From an uncultured Clostridia bacterium (GTDB taxonomy: Bacteria; Bacillota; Clostridia; Christensenellales; Borkfalkiaceae): a stretch of DNA of 64,000 nt. Location: contig CAKQKI010000004.1 of assembly GCA_934248055.1 (NCBI GenBank), positions 78,677 to 142,676 on the forward strand, written 5' to 3'. Positions 32,062 to 40,360 of the stretch are shown here, piece after piece (the first letter of the stretch is position 1; each line of letters starts with the position of its first letter). Under the pieces are notes generated by a model. That model searched no databases and was not told where the DNA came from. It saw only the letters and a list, made by a program, of their open reading frames with translations. Made by a program: the position numbers and the translations under genes.

Positions 32062-32907
32062 ATGAAATTTATTAAAATGCAGGCTCTCGGCAATGATTTT
32101 ATTATAATAAACGGCTTTATCGAAACTATATCTTCGCCCGAAAAACTTGCCGTTTTTATACTCGACAGAAAAAAAGGCGCGGGCGCAGACGGACTTATAA
32201 TACTGTTAAAAAGCGATAACGCCGACGCAAAAATGCGCGTTTTCAACCCCGACGGCTCGGAAGCCGAAGCCTGCGGAAACGGCGTAAGATGCGCCGTTTT
32301 ATATCTTAGTAAAGAGTTGGGCGCGAACAAAAAAAACTATTTGATAGAAACTCCCGGCGGAACGGTAAGAGCAAAATTGTTTACCGATAAGCGCGGCGTC
32401 GTAAAAATAGAAGCGATTATTCCCGTTGCGACTACCGAACCTAAAAAAGCAGGTCTTAACTCTTCGATTGAAATTCTCGGCAAAGAAAAAATAATTGCGG
32501 GCGAAAAGGTCAAATTGTCGTGCGTGGGAACGGGCAATCCCCACGCCGTGATAGAAGGCTACGATTTAAACGGAGATAAATGCGAAAAGATATATAATTT
32601 TATAAACGAATGCGGTTTGTTTGAAAAGGGCGCGAACGTGGAATTTATAAAATACGAAAACGGCGTTCTGAATATGCGCGTTTTCGAGCGCGGCGCGGGC
32701 GAAACTCTCGCTTGCGGTACGGGCGCGTGCGCGGCTGTTTATTCTCTTTATAAACGCGGAATTATAAAAGAAAACAAAAGCGTTGCGGTGAATATGAAGG
32801 GCGGCAGTTTAAAAGTGAGTATCGTTAAAGGCTTGCCGAGACTTACGGGAAGCGCGGAATTTTGCTATAAAGGAGAGATTTATGTATCCGACAGACGCAA
32901 TCGGTAA
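32062..32907 (+). CDS. dapF: diaminopimelate epimerase
   Basis: 281 residues. It converts LL- to meso-diaminopimelate for lysine and peptidoglycan. Both catalytic Cys are present: Cys in NPDGSEAEACGNGVRC (about residue 74) and Cys in ERGAGETLACGTGACAA (about 219). The N terminus MKFIKMQALGNDFIIIN is typical, supporting the ATG at 32062 although it lacks a ribosome site. It overlaps dapL by 26 bases, with the dapL ribosome site AAAGGAGAG inside its last codons. Confidence 0.95.
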   Translation: MKFIKMQALGNDFIIINGFIETISSPEKLAVFILDRKKGAGADGLIILLKSDNADAKMRVFNPDGSEAEACGNGVRCAVLYLSKELGANKKNYLIETPGGTVRAKLFTDKRGVVKIEAIIPVATTEPKKAGLNSSIEILGKEKIIAGEKVKLSCVGTGNPHAVIEGYDLNGDKCEKIYNFINECGLFEKGANVEFIKYENGVLNMRVFERGAGETLACGTGACAAVYSLYKRGIIKENKSVAVNMKGGSLKVSIVKGLPRLTGSAEFCYKGEIYVSDRRNR

Positions 32908-34039
32908 AGATTATCTGTTTACCGCAATCGGTAACGCCAAAGCGCGGCACGAAAAAATTACGGGCAGAAAGGCGTTGAGTTTAGGTATAGGCGACTGCAC
33001 TTTACCTATACCCGAAATCGCCGCAAAGGCAATGAAAACCGCGTCTGACGAACTGAAAACGGAAAGCGGTTTTCGCGGTTATTCAAAAAGCGCGGGCTAC
33101 GATTTTTTAAAAGAAAAAATAATTTTCGAATACTCTTTGAAAGGGGTTAAAATCGATAAAGACGAAATATTTATAAACGACGGCGCGAAAAGCGAACTTT
33201 TAAGGCTTGCCGTTTTGTTTTCGGGCGGCAAACGCGCTCTCGTTCCGTGTCCCGTTTATCCCGTTTACGAAAACACCGCAAGAATTTGCAAAAACAGCGT
33301 GGCTTATCTTTTCGGCAACGAAAAAAACGGTTTTCTTCCGGACGATATTATACCGTCTGACGTGATTTACATTTGTTCGCCAAATAATCCTACGGGAGAA
33401 GTATATAGCGAAAATTCCTTGAAAAAGTTATTCAAAAAGGCGGCTGAATATAATTCCGCGATAGTGTTTGACGGTGCGTATACGTGCTTTATAAACGGAA
33501 ATCTTTTCGAAACCGTTTATAATATAGAAAACTCGCGCGAAAGAGTTATCGAAGTGCATTCTTTTTCGAAAAGCGCGTCTTTTACGGGCGTAAGATGCGG
33601 CTTTACGGTTATTCCGAAAGAAAATCCGCTGAACGCTTCGTTAAAATTACTTTACGATACGGGTTTTAACGGCGTAAGTTATATCACTCAGCGCGGCGCG
33701 GAAGCGTTGTTTTCGGAAAAAGGCAAGGAAAGCGTTCGGAAAAACGTGGAAAAAGTCCTTGAAAATTCAAAATATATAAAAAACGAGATGAGCAAAATAT
33801 CCGAACGCGTTTACGGCGGCGAAAAATCGCCTTACGTTTTTGCAAAAACGCCGCGCGGTATGAATTCGGAAGATTTTTTCAGGTATCTTCTCGATAAATA
33901 TTCGGTTGTAGCCGTTTACGGTTCGGGATTCGGAAAGGGCGGTGAAAATTATATGCGTTACTCCGCGTTCGGCAGCCCCGAAACGGTTAAAGAATGCGTA
34001 AAGCGAATAATTTCGGCGTATTCCCGTCTTACGTTGTAA
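32882..34039 (+). CDS. dapL: LL-diaminopimelate aminotransferase-like enzyme
   Basis: 385 residues, fold-type I aminotransferase. It would make LL-diaminopimelate from tetrahydrodipicolinate and glutamate in one step. Motifs: LSLGIGDCTLPIPEIAAKAM and GFRGYSKSAGYDFLKEKI near the N terminus (DapL-like), CSPNNPTGEVYS, FDGAYTCFI, and SFSKSASFTGVRCGF with the PLP-binding Lys. Pairing with dapF fits the aminotransferase variant of lysine synthesis. It is shorter than plant/chlamydial DapL (about 410), so a related aminotransferase remains possible. Confidence 0.85.
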   Translation: MYPTDAIGKDYLFTAIGNAKARHEKITGRKALSLGIGDCTLPIPEIAAKAMKTASDELKTESGFRGYSKSAGYDFLKEKIIFEYSLKGVKIDKDEIFINDGAKSELLRLAVLFSGGKRALVPCPVYPVYENTARICKNSVAYLFGNEKNGFLPDDIIPSDVIYICSPNNPTGEVYSENSLKKLFKKAAEYNSAIVFDGAYTCFINGNLFETVYNIENSRERVIEVHSFSKSASFTGVRCGFTVIPKENPLNASLKLLYDTGFNGVSYITQRGAEALFSEKGKESVRKNVEKVLENSKYIKNEMSKISERVYGGEKSPYVFAKTPRGMNSEDFFRYLLDKYSVVAVYGSGFGKGGENYMRYSAFGSPETVKECVKRIISAYSRLTL

Positions 34040-34105
34040 GTTATTTAAATTCCGATTAAAAATCGCCGATTTTTCCGCGTTTTATTATTATTTTAGGCCG
34101 TGCGG

Positions 34106-34113
34106 CATACCAT
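34106..34113 (+). promoter_or_regulatory. possible SigE-type -10 element before cwlD
   Basis: CATACCAT matches 7 of 8 positions of the mother-cell SigE -10 consensus (CATACANT) and lies 5 bases before the cwlD start, so the mRNA would be leaderless. The A/T-rich ATTATTATT 13-15 bases upstream could hold the -35 element. Weak. Confidence 0.3.
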
Positions 34114-34118
34114 AAAAT

Positions 34119-34817
34119 ATGGTAATAAAATTTGATAAAAAAGCGTTTTTGGCAATTGTCGCCGCGCTTTTTATGTCGGCAACCGTTCTTATAATTCCGA
34201 CTATAAAAGTCGGCGCAAACGAAAATAAAGTTATCGTTATCGACGCGGGTCACGGCGGAATAGACGGCGGGGCGACGGGCGTTAATACCAAAACCCCCGA
34301 AAGCGTTCTTAATCTCGACGTTTCTATGAGATTGAAAAAACTATTTCTCGATAACGGTTACACCGTGTTTTTAACCCGCGAAACGGACGACGGCTTGTAC
34401 GGCGACGAAACCGACGGCTTTAAAAAACGCGACCTTAAAGCGCGCGTTGAATTTGCAAAAAAGCATTGCGCCGATATTTTTATATCGGTGCATATGAACA
34501 AATATCTGAAAAAAACGCGCAGGGGAGCGCAGGTTTTTTATAAGGCGGGGAACGAAAAAAGCGAAACGCTTGCGGCGTGCGTTCAGGAAAAACTGAACGC
34601 GATGAAACGCGCGGCGCGGAGTTGCTCGCCGCTGAAAGGCGATTATTACCTTCTGAATATGCTCGACTGCGCGGCGATTATTGCCGAATGCGGTTTTTTA
34701 TCCAGCCCCGAAGACGAAAAACTTCTTTTGGACGAAACGTACAGACAGGAACTTGCCGACGCCGTTTTTAACGGAGTAAAAGCGTATGCCGATAAAAATA
34801 TCTCCAAACGCTTGTAA
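34119..34817 (+). CDS. cwlD: N-acetylmuramoyl-L-alanine amidase CwlD (spore cortex)
   Basis: 232 residues. N-terminal signal/anchor segment (about 9-26), then an Amidase_3 domain: VIDAGHGGIDGGA (zinc His), PESVLNLDVSMRLKKLF (zinc Glu), FISVHMNKY (zinc His) and IIAECGFLSSPEDEKLL (catalytic Glu). CwlD removes peptide side chains to make muramic-delta-lactam in spore cortex. Length and single-domain form match CwlD rather than vegetative autolysins. No ribosome site; a sporulation-type -10 lies directly upstream. Confidence 0.85.
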   Translation: MVIKFDKKAFLAIVAALFMSATVLIIPTIKVGANENKVIVIDAGHGGIDGGATGVNTKTPESVLNLDVSMRLKKLFLDNGYTVFLTRETDDGLYGDETDGFKKRDLKARVEFAKKHCADIFISVHMNKYLKKTRRGAQVFYKAGNEKSETLAACVQEKLNAMKRAARSCSPLKGDYYLLNMLDCAAIIAECGFLSSPEDEKLLLDETYRQELADAVFNGVKAYADKNISKRL

Positions 34818-34840
34818 ATATAACGAACTTATGATAAAAT
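34812..34840 (+). promoter_or_regulatory. promoter of the mrnC-rlmB-sigH group
   Basis: TTGTAA (34812-34817, over the cwlD stop), 17 bases, TAAAAT (34835-34840). A GTG at 34850 in the mrnC frame would sit near the transcript start. Confidence 0.5.
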
Positions 34841-34876
34841 ATATTTATCGTGCGCGCGGCGCGCGGATTTAACTAT

Positions 34877-35290
34877 ATGTTTATGTTTAATTTGAACGAC
34901 AAACTCGAAAAATCGCGAGTGCGGCAGTTTTCGCCGATAACTCTCGCGTTCATAGGCGACGCGGTATATTCTCTTTTCATTCGTGAAAAACTCGTTTTCA
35001 AAGCGGACGACAAAGGCGCGGTTTTAAACAAAAAAACGGCTGAAATCGTTTGCGCGAAAGCGCAGGCGGATTATATCGAAAGCATTATGGATATACTCAC
35101 GGACGACGAGAAAGACGTGTATCGCCGCGCCCGCAACGCGAAAAAGGGAACGCGCGCCAAAAGCGCGTCCGTTTCGGAATACAATAAGTCGACGGGCTTT
35201 GAAGCGGTCGTGGGGTATCTTTATATGTCGGGCGAAATCGCAAGACTTAACTATTTACTTAATTTAAAGGACGATAACGATGAAAATTGA
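34877..35290 (+). CDS. mrnC: mini-ribonuclease 3
   Basis: 137 residues from ATG 34877. RNase III catalytic domain without a dsRNA-binding domain; it trims 23S rRNA precursors. Motifs: ITLAFIGDAVYSLFIRE (catalytic Asp) and STGFEAVVGYLYMSG (catalytic Glu). The start is uncertain: ATG 34877, ATG 34883, or a GTG at 34850 that would be leaderless; none has a good ribosome site. The family's usual spacing before AYIGDA favours 34877 or 34883. It overlaps rlmB by 11 bases, as in the Bacillus yazC-yacO order. Confidence 0.88.
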   Translation: MFMFNLNDKLEKSRVRQFSPITLAFIGDAVYSLFIREKLVFKADDKGAVLNKKTAEIVCAKAQADYIESIMDILTDDEKDVYRRARNAKKGTRAKSASVSEYNKSTGFEAVVGYLYMSGEIARLNYLLNLKDDNDEN

Positions 35291-36020
35291 AGGAAGAAAC
35301 GCCGTTGCGGAACTTATAAAAACGGATAAAACGATTGATAAAATATTAGTGCAGAACGGAATGAGGGACGAGCCTTCGCGTACGCTCGTGAAAGAAGCGG
35401 TGAAACGCGGTTTTAAGGTTCAGTATTCCGAAAAAGCAATTCTCGACAAAGAAAGCGAAACCCGCCGTCATCAAGGATTTATAGCGTACGTTTCGGATTA
35501 CGTTTACGCCGAAACGGAAGATCTTATAGCCGCGTGCGAAAATAAAAACGATTCTTTAATCGTCGTTCTCGACGGCGTTGAAGACGTTCATAATTTAGGC
35601 AGTATCGCAAGAGTTTGCGAATGTGCGGGAGCAGACGGTCTTATCATAGGCAAAAGAAGAAGCGCGCAGATAAACGAAACGGTTATGCGCATATCCGAAG
35701 GCGCCTGCAATCACCTTAAAACGGCAAGGGTAACGAATATAAATCAGACGCTTGACCAACTTAAAAAAGCGGGATTCTGGTGTTACGCTCTCGAAGTGGG
35801 CGGCGACGAAATAACGAAAACGAATTTAACGGGTAAAACCGTTCTGGTAGTCGGCGGAGAAGACACGGGCGTAAACAGGCTTACAAAAGAAAAGTGCGAC
35901 GGCGTGGTGTCGATAAAAATGCAGGGCAAGGTAAACTCGCTGAACGCGTCGGTGGCGTGCGGCGTGGCGGTGTTCGAAGTCATGCGCCAGCGCGACGCGA
36001 AAACAAGCGGAAGAATTTAA
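35280..36020 (+). CDS. rlmB: 23S rRNA 2'-O-ribose methyltransferase (TrmH/RlmB family)
   Basis: 246 residues. N-terminal substrate-binding domain (EGRNAVAELIKTDKTIDKILV) and a SPOUT methyltransferase with its three motifs: VLDGVEDVHNLGSIARVCECAGADG, VLVVGGEDTGVNRLTKEKCD and VSIKMQGKVNSLNASVACGVAVFEVMR, which form the knotted SAM site. Function assigned by family and the mrnC-rlmB-sigH context; the exact methylated residue is inferred. Confidence 0.9.
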   Translation: MKIEGRNAVAELIKTDKTIDKILVQNGMRDEPSRTLVKEAVKRGFKVQYSEKAILDKESETRRHQGFIAYVSDYVYAETEDLIAACENKNDSLIVVLDGVEDVHNLGSIARVCECAGADGLIIGKRRSAQINETVMRISEGACNHLKTARVTNINQTLDQLKKAGFWCYALEVGGDEITKTNLTGKTVLVVGGEDTGVNRLTKEKCDGVVSIKMQGKVNSLNASVACGVAVFEVMRQRDAKTSGRI

Positions 36021-36021
36021 T

Positions 36022-36603
36022 ATGCCTGACGATAAAACGACCGTAGCCGCGGCGGACGAAAAACTCGTTCTCGATTATCGGAGCGGTAACTCCGCGGCGT
36101 TCGACGAACTTTATGCCCGTTACGGAAAACTCGTAAAGTTTTATTCCCGCAACCTTTTTCTTCTCGGCGCAGAGAACGAAGACTTGTTGCAGGAAGGAAT
36201 GCTCGGGCTTATAAAAGCCGTGAACGGATACAGGGAAGACAGCGGCGTAAAATTCATTACGTACGCTCAGGCGTGTATAAAATCAAGCCTTATAAACGCG
36301 GTTAAAAAATATTCAAGCGGAAAAAGCAGTCCTTTGAACAACAGCGTTTCGCCTGAAATTCTCGATAAAACGGGGCTTTTCGCGCAGACGCCTGAGGATA
36401 TAGTTTTATCTACCGAGCGCGACACCGAACTAAGGCGCAGGATTTACGACGCGCTTTCAAAAAACGAAATCATAATTTTAAATATGTATCTTGAAGGGCT
36501 GTCGTATTCCGAAATCGCGGCGGCGATAAACAAGAATATCAAGTCGGTTGACAACGCGCTTTCGCGGGCGCGCAAAAAAATAATCAAATTAACGGTGGAG
36601 TAA
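36022..36603 (+). CDS. sigH: RNA polymerase sigma factor SigH-like
   Basis: 193 residues with region 2 (GAENEDLLQEGMLGLIKAVNGYREDSGVKFITYAQACIKSSLINAVKK) and region 4 (KNEIIILNMYLEGLSYSEIAAAINKNIKSVDNALSRARKKI). Gene order mrnC-rlmB-sigH is that of Bacillus SigH, the transition-state factor that starts sporulation. Starts one base after rlmB ends. It is a little shorter than Bacillus SigH (218). Confidence 0.85.
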   Translation: MPDDKTTVAAADEKLVLDYRSGNSAAFDELYARYGKLVKFYSRNLFLLGAENEDLLQEGMLGLIKAVNGYREDSGVKFITYAQACIKSSLINAVKKYSSGKSSPLNNSVSPEILDKTGLFAQTPEDIVLSTERDTELRRRIYDALSKNEIIILNMYLEGLSYSEIAAAINKNIKSVDNALSRARKKIIKLTVE

Positions 36604-36604
36604 T

Positions 36605-38497
36605 ATGTCGTATCTGGCAATTTACAGGCGTTTCCGCCCCGTAACTTTTGACGAAGTTATCGGGCAGGACGCGATAGTCAAAACGCTTTCAAATCAGATA
36701 AAAACCGATAGAATCGGACACGCGTATCTTTTTTCGGGAGCGCGCGGCACGGGCAAAACAACGCTTGCCAAAATTTTTGCAAAGGCGGTGAATTGTTTGT
36801 CGAACGTAAACGGTTCTCCCTGCGGCGAATGCGCGGCGTGCAAGGCTCTTGCGGATCCATCGAACATAGATATTATCGAAATGGACGCGGCTTCCAACAA
36901 CAAAGTCGAAAACGTGCGCGACATAAGAGAAAGCGTTCAGTATCCGCCCGCAACGGTGAAATACAAGGTTTATATTATCGACGAAGTTCACATGCTCACC
37001 ACCGAAGCGTTCAACGCGCTTTTAAAAACTTTGGAAGAACCGCCGAAGCACGCTATTTTCATTCTTGCCACAACAGAGCCGCACAAACTTCCCGCAACTA
37101 TTTTATCGCGTTGCATGCGCTTCGATTTCAGACTCGTTCCAACGAAAACGATTGCGGAAAGAATTTCGCTTATTTACGACGAACTCGGTAAAAAATACAC
37201 GCCCGACGCCGTTACGGCAATCGCAAAGGCGGGCGAAGGCAGCGTGAGAGACGCTCTTTCGGTTGCCGATCTTTGCGTTTCGGTGGGCGAAAAAGAACTT
37301 ACTTATAACGACGTTTTAACCGTTCTCGGGGCAACCGATTATCATAAAACGGACTCGCTTATATCGAGCGTTCTACGCGGCGATACGGGTAAAACTCTCG
37401 AAATAACCGAAGAACTTTCAATGCTCGGAAAATCGGTGGGGCTTCTTGCGAAAGACGCGCTTTTATACGTGCGCGACCTGCTCGTTGCAAAAACGTGCGA
37501 CGACGCGCGCGAAATTCTCGCTCTTCCCGAAGACAGGTTTTTAACTCTTGAAAAAACCGCTTCTCTTGCAGACGAACACAGGCTTTTAAGAGTTTTGGAA
37601 CTGTTGTCGGGAACGGAAAATTCTTTAAGATATTCCACTCAGCCGCGCGCGGTTTTCGAGTCGATACTCGTAAAAGCGGCGATGCCCGAAAACGATTACG
37701 ATCAGGACGCGCTTTGTTCACGCGTTGCCGCGCTTGAAAAAGGCGGCGTTTCGGCAAGCGGCGAATTCGGCGAAAATCGCATAAAAGAGATAGAAAACAA
37801 ACTTGAAAAGTTTAATGATTTTCATAAAGAAAACGAGATTATCCGCGAACTTAAAGAAAAAATTTCCGCCCTTGAAAAAGAGATAGAAAAGTTGAAAGAA
37901 TCGGGCGGCAACGGCGGAATTTCAGATACTTTTAAAGAAAACGTAACTAACGAGAAAAAATCTTTTAACGATGAATTTATTCCCGACGAGCCCTGTGAAG
38001 ACGGCGGATTTTATTTCAGCGGCAACGGCGTCGAAAAAATTGCCCCCGACCGTTCCGAAAAAAAGGAAAACGACGGCAATTTTACGGCGGAAAAGGAAAG
38101 CGGCATTAAAAAAGAAGAGAGCGAAGTCACTCCGCTTCCGTCTTTTGAAAAGAAACAGGTCGTTGATAATCCTGCGGTTAAAACCGCGGGCGCGAACGGA
38201 CGAAAAATCTGGGGTACGCTCGTAAGGCGGCTCAGAACGATGCCCGGAAAAACGGTTTTATGGGTAGCGTGTCAGGAAATGACGGCGGAAGTTTCGGGTA
38301 ACACGATTATAATAAACGCGGGCGGCGAAACGGAACGCAATTTGCTTTCAAAACCCGAAAATATGGAAACGATATCGTCGATAATCGGCGAATTCGGCGC
38401 GTTCAATATAACTTTTGCGGGCGATAAAGCGGACGACGGTAACGCCGCCGCCAAAGCGGCAGAATTTTTCGGCGACGTTGCCGAAATAAAACAATAA
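36605..38497 (+). CDS. dnaX: DNA polymerase III subunit gamma/tau
   Basis: 630 residues. It loads the beta clamp and ties the replisome together. AAA+ domain: FDEVIGQDAIVKTLSNQI, GARGTGKTTLAKI (Walker A), zinc module CLSNVNGSPCGECAACKAL, VYIIDEVHMLTTEAFNALLKTLEEPP (Walker B), ATTEPHKLPATILSRC (sensor). From about residue 385 comes a coiled, Lys/Glu-rich linker and a C-terminal tau-like domain (GRKIWGTLVRRLRTMPGKTVLWVACQEM). First of the dnaX-ybaB-recR set. Confidence 0.95.
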   Translation: MSYLAIYRRFRPVTFDEVIGQDAIVKTLSNQIKTDRIGHAYLFSGARGTGKTTLAKIFAKAVNCLSNVNGSPCGECAACKALADPSNIDIIEMDAASNNKVENVRDIRESVQYPPATVKYKVYIIDEVHMLTTEAFNALLKTLEEPPKHAIFILATTEPHKLPATILSRCMRFDFRLVPTKTIAERISLIYDELGKKYTPDAVTAIAKAGEGSVRDALSVADLCVSVGEKELTYNDVLTVLGATDYHKTDSLISSVLRGDTGKTLEITEELSMLGKSVGLLAKDALLYVRDLLVAKTCDDAREILALPEDRFLTLEKTASLADEHRLLRVLELLSGTENSLRYSTQPRAVFESILVKAAMPENDYDQDALCSRVAALEKGGVSASGEFGENRIKEIENKLEKFNDFHKENEIIRELKEKISALEKEIEKLKESGGNGGISDTFKENVTNEKKSFNDEFIPDEPCEDGGFYFSGNGVEKIAPDRSEKKENDGNFTAEKESGIKKEESEVTPLPSFEKKQVVDNPAVKTAGANGRKIWGTLVRRLRTMPGKTVLWVACQEMTAEVSGNTIIINAGGETERNLLSKPENMETISSIIGEFGAFNITFAGDKADDGNAAAKAAEFFGDVAEIKQ

Positions 38498-38548
38498 AGT
38501 AGTTCCCGCGCGGCGCAATTAAAAAGAAAGCGGGAAAAGGGAGATAAT

Positions 38549-38884
38549 ATGGCAGGTTATAAAGGCGGTTTCGGCGGCTTCGGCGGCGGAAATCAGATGC
38601 AGCAACTTATGAAACAGGCTCAGAAAATGCAGGCTGAAATGCAAAAGGCGCAGGAAGAACTCGAAGAAGCGGAAATCGAAGGCTCTGCGGGCGGCGGCGC
38701 GGTTTCGGTAGTTATGAACGGCAAAAAAATCGTGCAGTCGGTTACCATCGACCCCGAAGCCGTCGACGCCGAAGATATCGAAATGCTCGAAGACCTTATT
38801 CTCGCCGCTCTTAACGACGGGTATAAAAAAGCCGAAGAAATTTCAAAATCGAAACTCGGCGGCGCGGGAGGTCTGACCTTTTAA
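38549..38884 (+). CDS. ybaB: YbaB/EbfC nucleoid-associated protein
   Basis: 111 residues. Gly-rich start (YKGGFGGFGGGNQMQQLMKQAQKMQAEMQKAQEEL) and core GSAGGGAVSVVMNGKKIVQSVTIDPEAV...EDLILAALNDGYKKAEEIS. Family members are DNA-binding dimers. Ends on the start codon of recR, as is usual. Ribosome site GGGAG. Confidence 0.95.
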   Translation: MAGYKGGFGGFGGGNQMQQLMKQAQKMQAEMQKAQEELEEAEIEGSAGGGAVSVVMNGKKIVQSVTIDPEAVDAEDIEMLEDLILAALNDGYKKAEEISKSKLGGAGGLTF

Positions 38885-39477
38885 TGAGCGTTTTTATAGA
38901 GCCGATAGGTAAACTTATCAACTCTTTTACAAAACTTTCGGGAGTCGGCGCGAAATCGGCGCAAAGATTTGCGTTCGACGTTATCAATATGTCTGAAGAA
39001 GAAGCCGAAAAATTCGCGGCAAGTATTATCGACTGCAAGAAAAAAATCCGTTTTTGCAATATATGCGGCAATTATACGGATAAAGACGTGTGCGATATAT
39101 GCAAAACCCGTTCGCACGAAACGGTTTGCGTAGTAAAAGAACCCAAAGACGTTATCGCGATGGAAAAAATTCACGAGTACGGCGGAGTATATCACGTTTT
39201 GCACGGCACGCTTAAACCGAGCGAAAATATCGGACCTAAAGATATAGACGTAGAAGGGCTTAAACGCAGAATTACGACGGAAGGGGTAAAAGAAGTGATT
39301 ATGGCAACGAACCCCGATTACGACGGCGAAATTACGGCGATGTACGTTTCGAGCGTTATAAAACCGCTCGGCGTCAAGGTTACGCGGCTTGCGCACGGCA
39401 TACCCGTGGGCAGCGATATAGAATATACCGACGAAGTCACTTTAACCCGCGCTTTCGTAGACAGAAAAGAAATGTAA
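38884..39477 (+). CDS. recR: recombination protein RecR
   Basis: 197 residues, standard. It works with RecO and RecF in gap repair. Helix-hairpin-helix FTKLSGVGAKSAQRFAFDVI at the N terminus, the zinc module CNICGNYTDKDVCDIC, and a TOPRIM domain with CVVKEPKDVIAMEKIHEYGGVYHVLHG and VIMATNPDYDGEITAMYV. Start codon shares a base with the ybaB stop. Confidence 0.96.
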   Translation: MSVFIEPIGKLINSFTKLSGVGAKSAQRFAFDVINMSEEEAEKFAASIIDCKKKIRFCNICGNYTDKDVCDICKTRSHETVCVVKEPKDVIAMEKIHEYGGVYHVLHGTLKPSENIGPKDIDVEGLKRRITTEGVKEVIMATNPDYDGEITAMYVSSVIKPLGVKVTRLAHGIPVGSDIEYTDEVTLTRAFVDRKEM

Positions 39478-39482
39478 AACGT

Positions 39483-40184
39483 ATGAAAAAGCGCGTTGAT
39501 AAAATATTTTCGGAGCGCGGCGTTCTGTCGCGCAGCGAATGCGAAAGGGCGGTAAAGAAAAAAGAAATAGCGGTTGACGGAATAACCGTTAAAAGTCCGT
39601 CCGAAAAGGTCGAAGAAACAGCCGAAATTTCGTATAAAGGCGAAATTTTGCGCGCCGAAAAATTTTCGTATATAATGCTCAACAAACCGCAGGGCGTAGT
39701 GAGCGCGAGCAAAGACGGTAATTTTCCCGTCGTTACCGACATTCTGCCCGACGATTTAAAGCGCGACGGACTTTTTCCGTGCGGCAGGCTCGATAAAGAT
39801 ACCGAAGGTCTTGTTATCTTAACGAACGACGGCGAATCGGCGCACCGAAGACTTTCCCCGAAAAATCACGTGGAAAAGGTTTACTTTTTCACTGCTGCCG
39901 AACCGCTTACGGAAGACGCGCTGAATAAAATCCGCGCGGGAGTTATGCTTAAAGACGGCTTTGTTACCAAGCCTTGCAAAATAGTTTTAAAAGGCGATAA
40001 TTGCGGCGAAATAACCCTTACGGAAGGAAAGTATCACGAAATAAAGCGTATTTTCGGCGCGCTTGGCAATAAAATAACTTATCTTAAAAGAATATCTTTC
40101 GGCGGCATTGCGCTCGACGATACTCTCGGAAGCGGCGAAGCGCGTCGGCTTACGCCCGAAGAAGTTAAACTTTTTACGGAATAA
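39483..40184 (+). CDS. pseudouridine synthase, RsuA/RluB family
   Basis: 233 residues: S4 RNA-binding domain (RVDKIFSERGVLSRSECERAVKKKEIAVDG), then FSYIMLNKPQGVVSASKDG, the catalytic GRLDKDTEGLVILTNDGE and GKYHEIKRIFGALGNKITYLKRISFGGIAL. It modifies uridine in rRNA; 16S (RsuA) and 23S (RluB/RluE) enzymes cannot be separated here. Probable last gene of the recR operon (5-base gap). Confidence 0.9.
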   Translation: MKKRVDKIFSERGVLSRSECERAVKKKEIAVDGITVKSPSEKVEETAEISYKGEILRAEKFSYIMLNKPQGVVSASKDGNFPVVTDILPDDLKRDGLFPCGRLDKDTEGLVILTNDGESAHRRLSPKNHVEKVYFFTAAEPLTEDALNKIRAGVMLKDGFVTKPCKIVLKGDNCGEITLTEGKYHEIKRIFGALGNKITYLKRISFGGIALDDTLGSGEARRLTPEEVKLFTE

Positions 40185-40194
40185 CCGTTTTATC

Positions 40195-40250
40195 ATTGCG
40201 TTTAAACACGGTCACTTGCGGCTATCCATAAGCGATTGCGTTTAAACACG
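40195..40250. repeat. 16-bp direct repeats containing element-end-like sequence
   Basis: ATTGCGTTTAAACACG occurs at 40195-40210 and 40235-40250. Between and across them, GTTTAAAC-GTCACTTGCGGCTATCC and GGCTATCC-AAGCGATTGCGTTTAAAC resemble the right and left ends of the element at 59351-59636, joined end to end with no interior. It may be a relic of that family. Confidence 0.45.
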
Positions 40251-40278
40251 CTAAAAACGCCGCTTTTTATAAAATTAC

Positions 40279-40308
40279 TTGACTAAACGACGCTTTTAGT
40301 AGTAAAAT
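40279..40308 (+). promoter_or_regulatory. promoter of the wzz operon
   Basis: TTGACT (40279-40284), 18 bases, TAAAAT (40303-40308), about 50 bases before the ribosome site. Confidence 0.55.
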
Positions 40309-40360
40309 GAATACGGCTGATAATAAACGTTATTGCCAAATCAACTTAAACGGAGAAATT

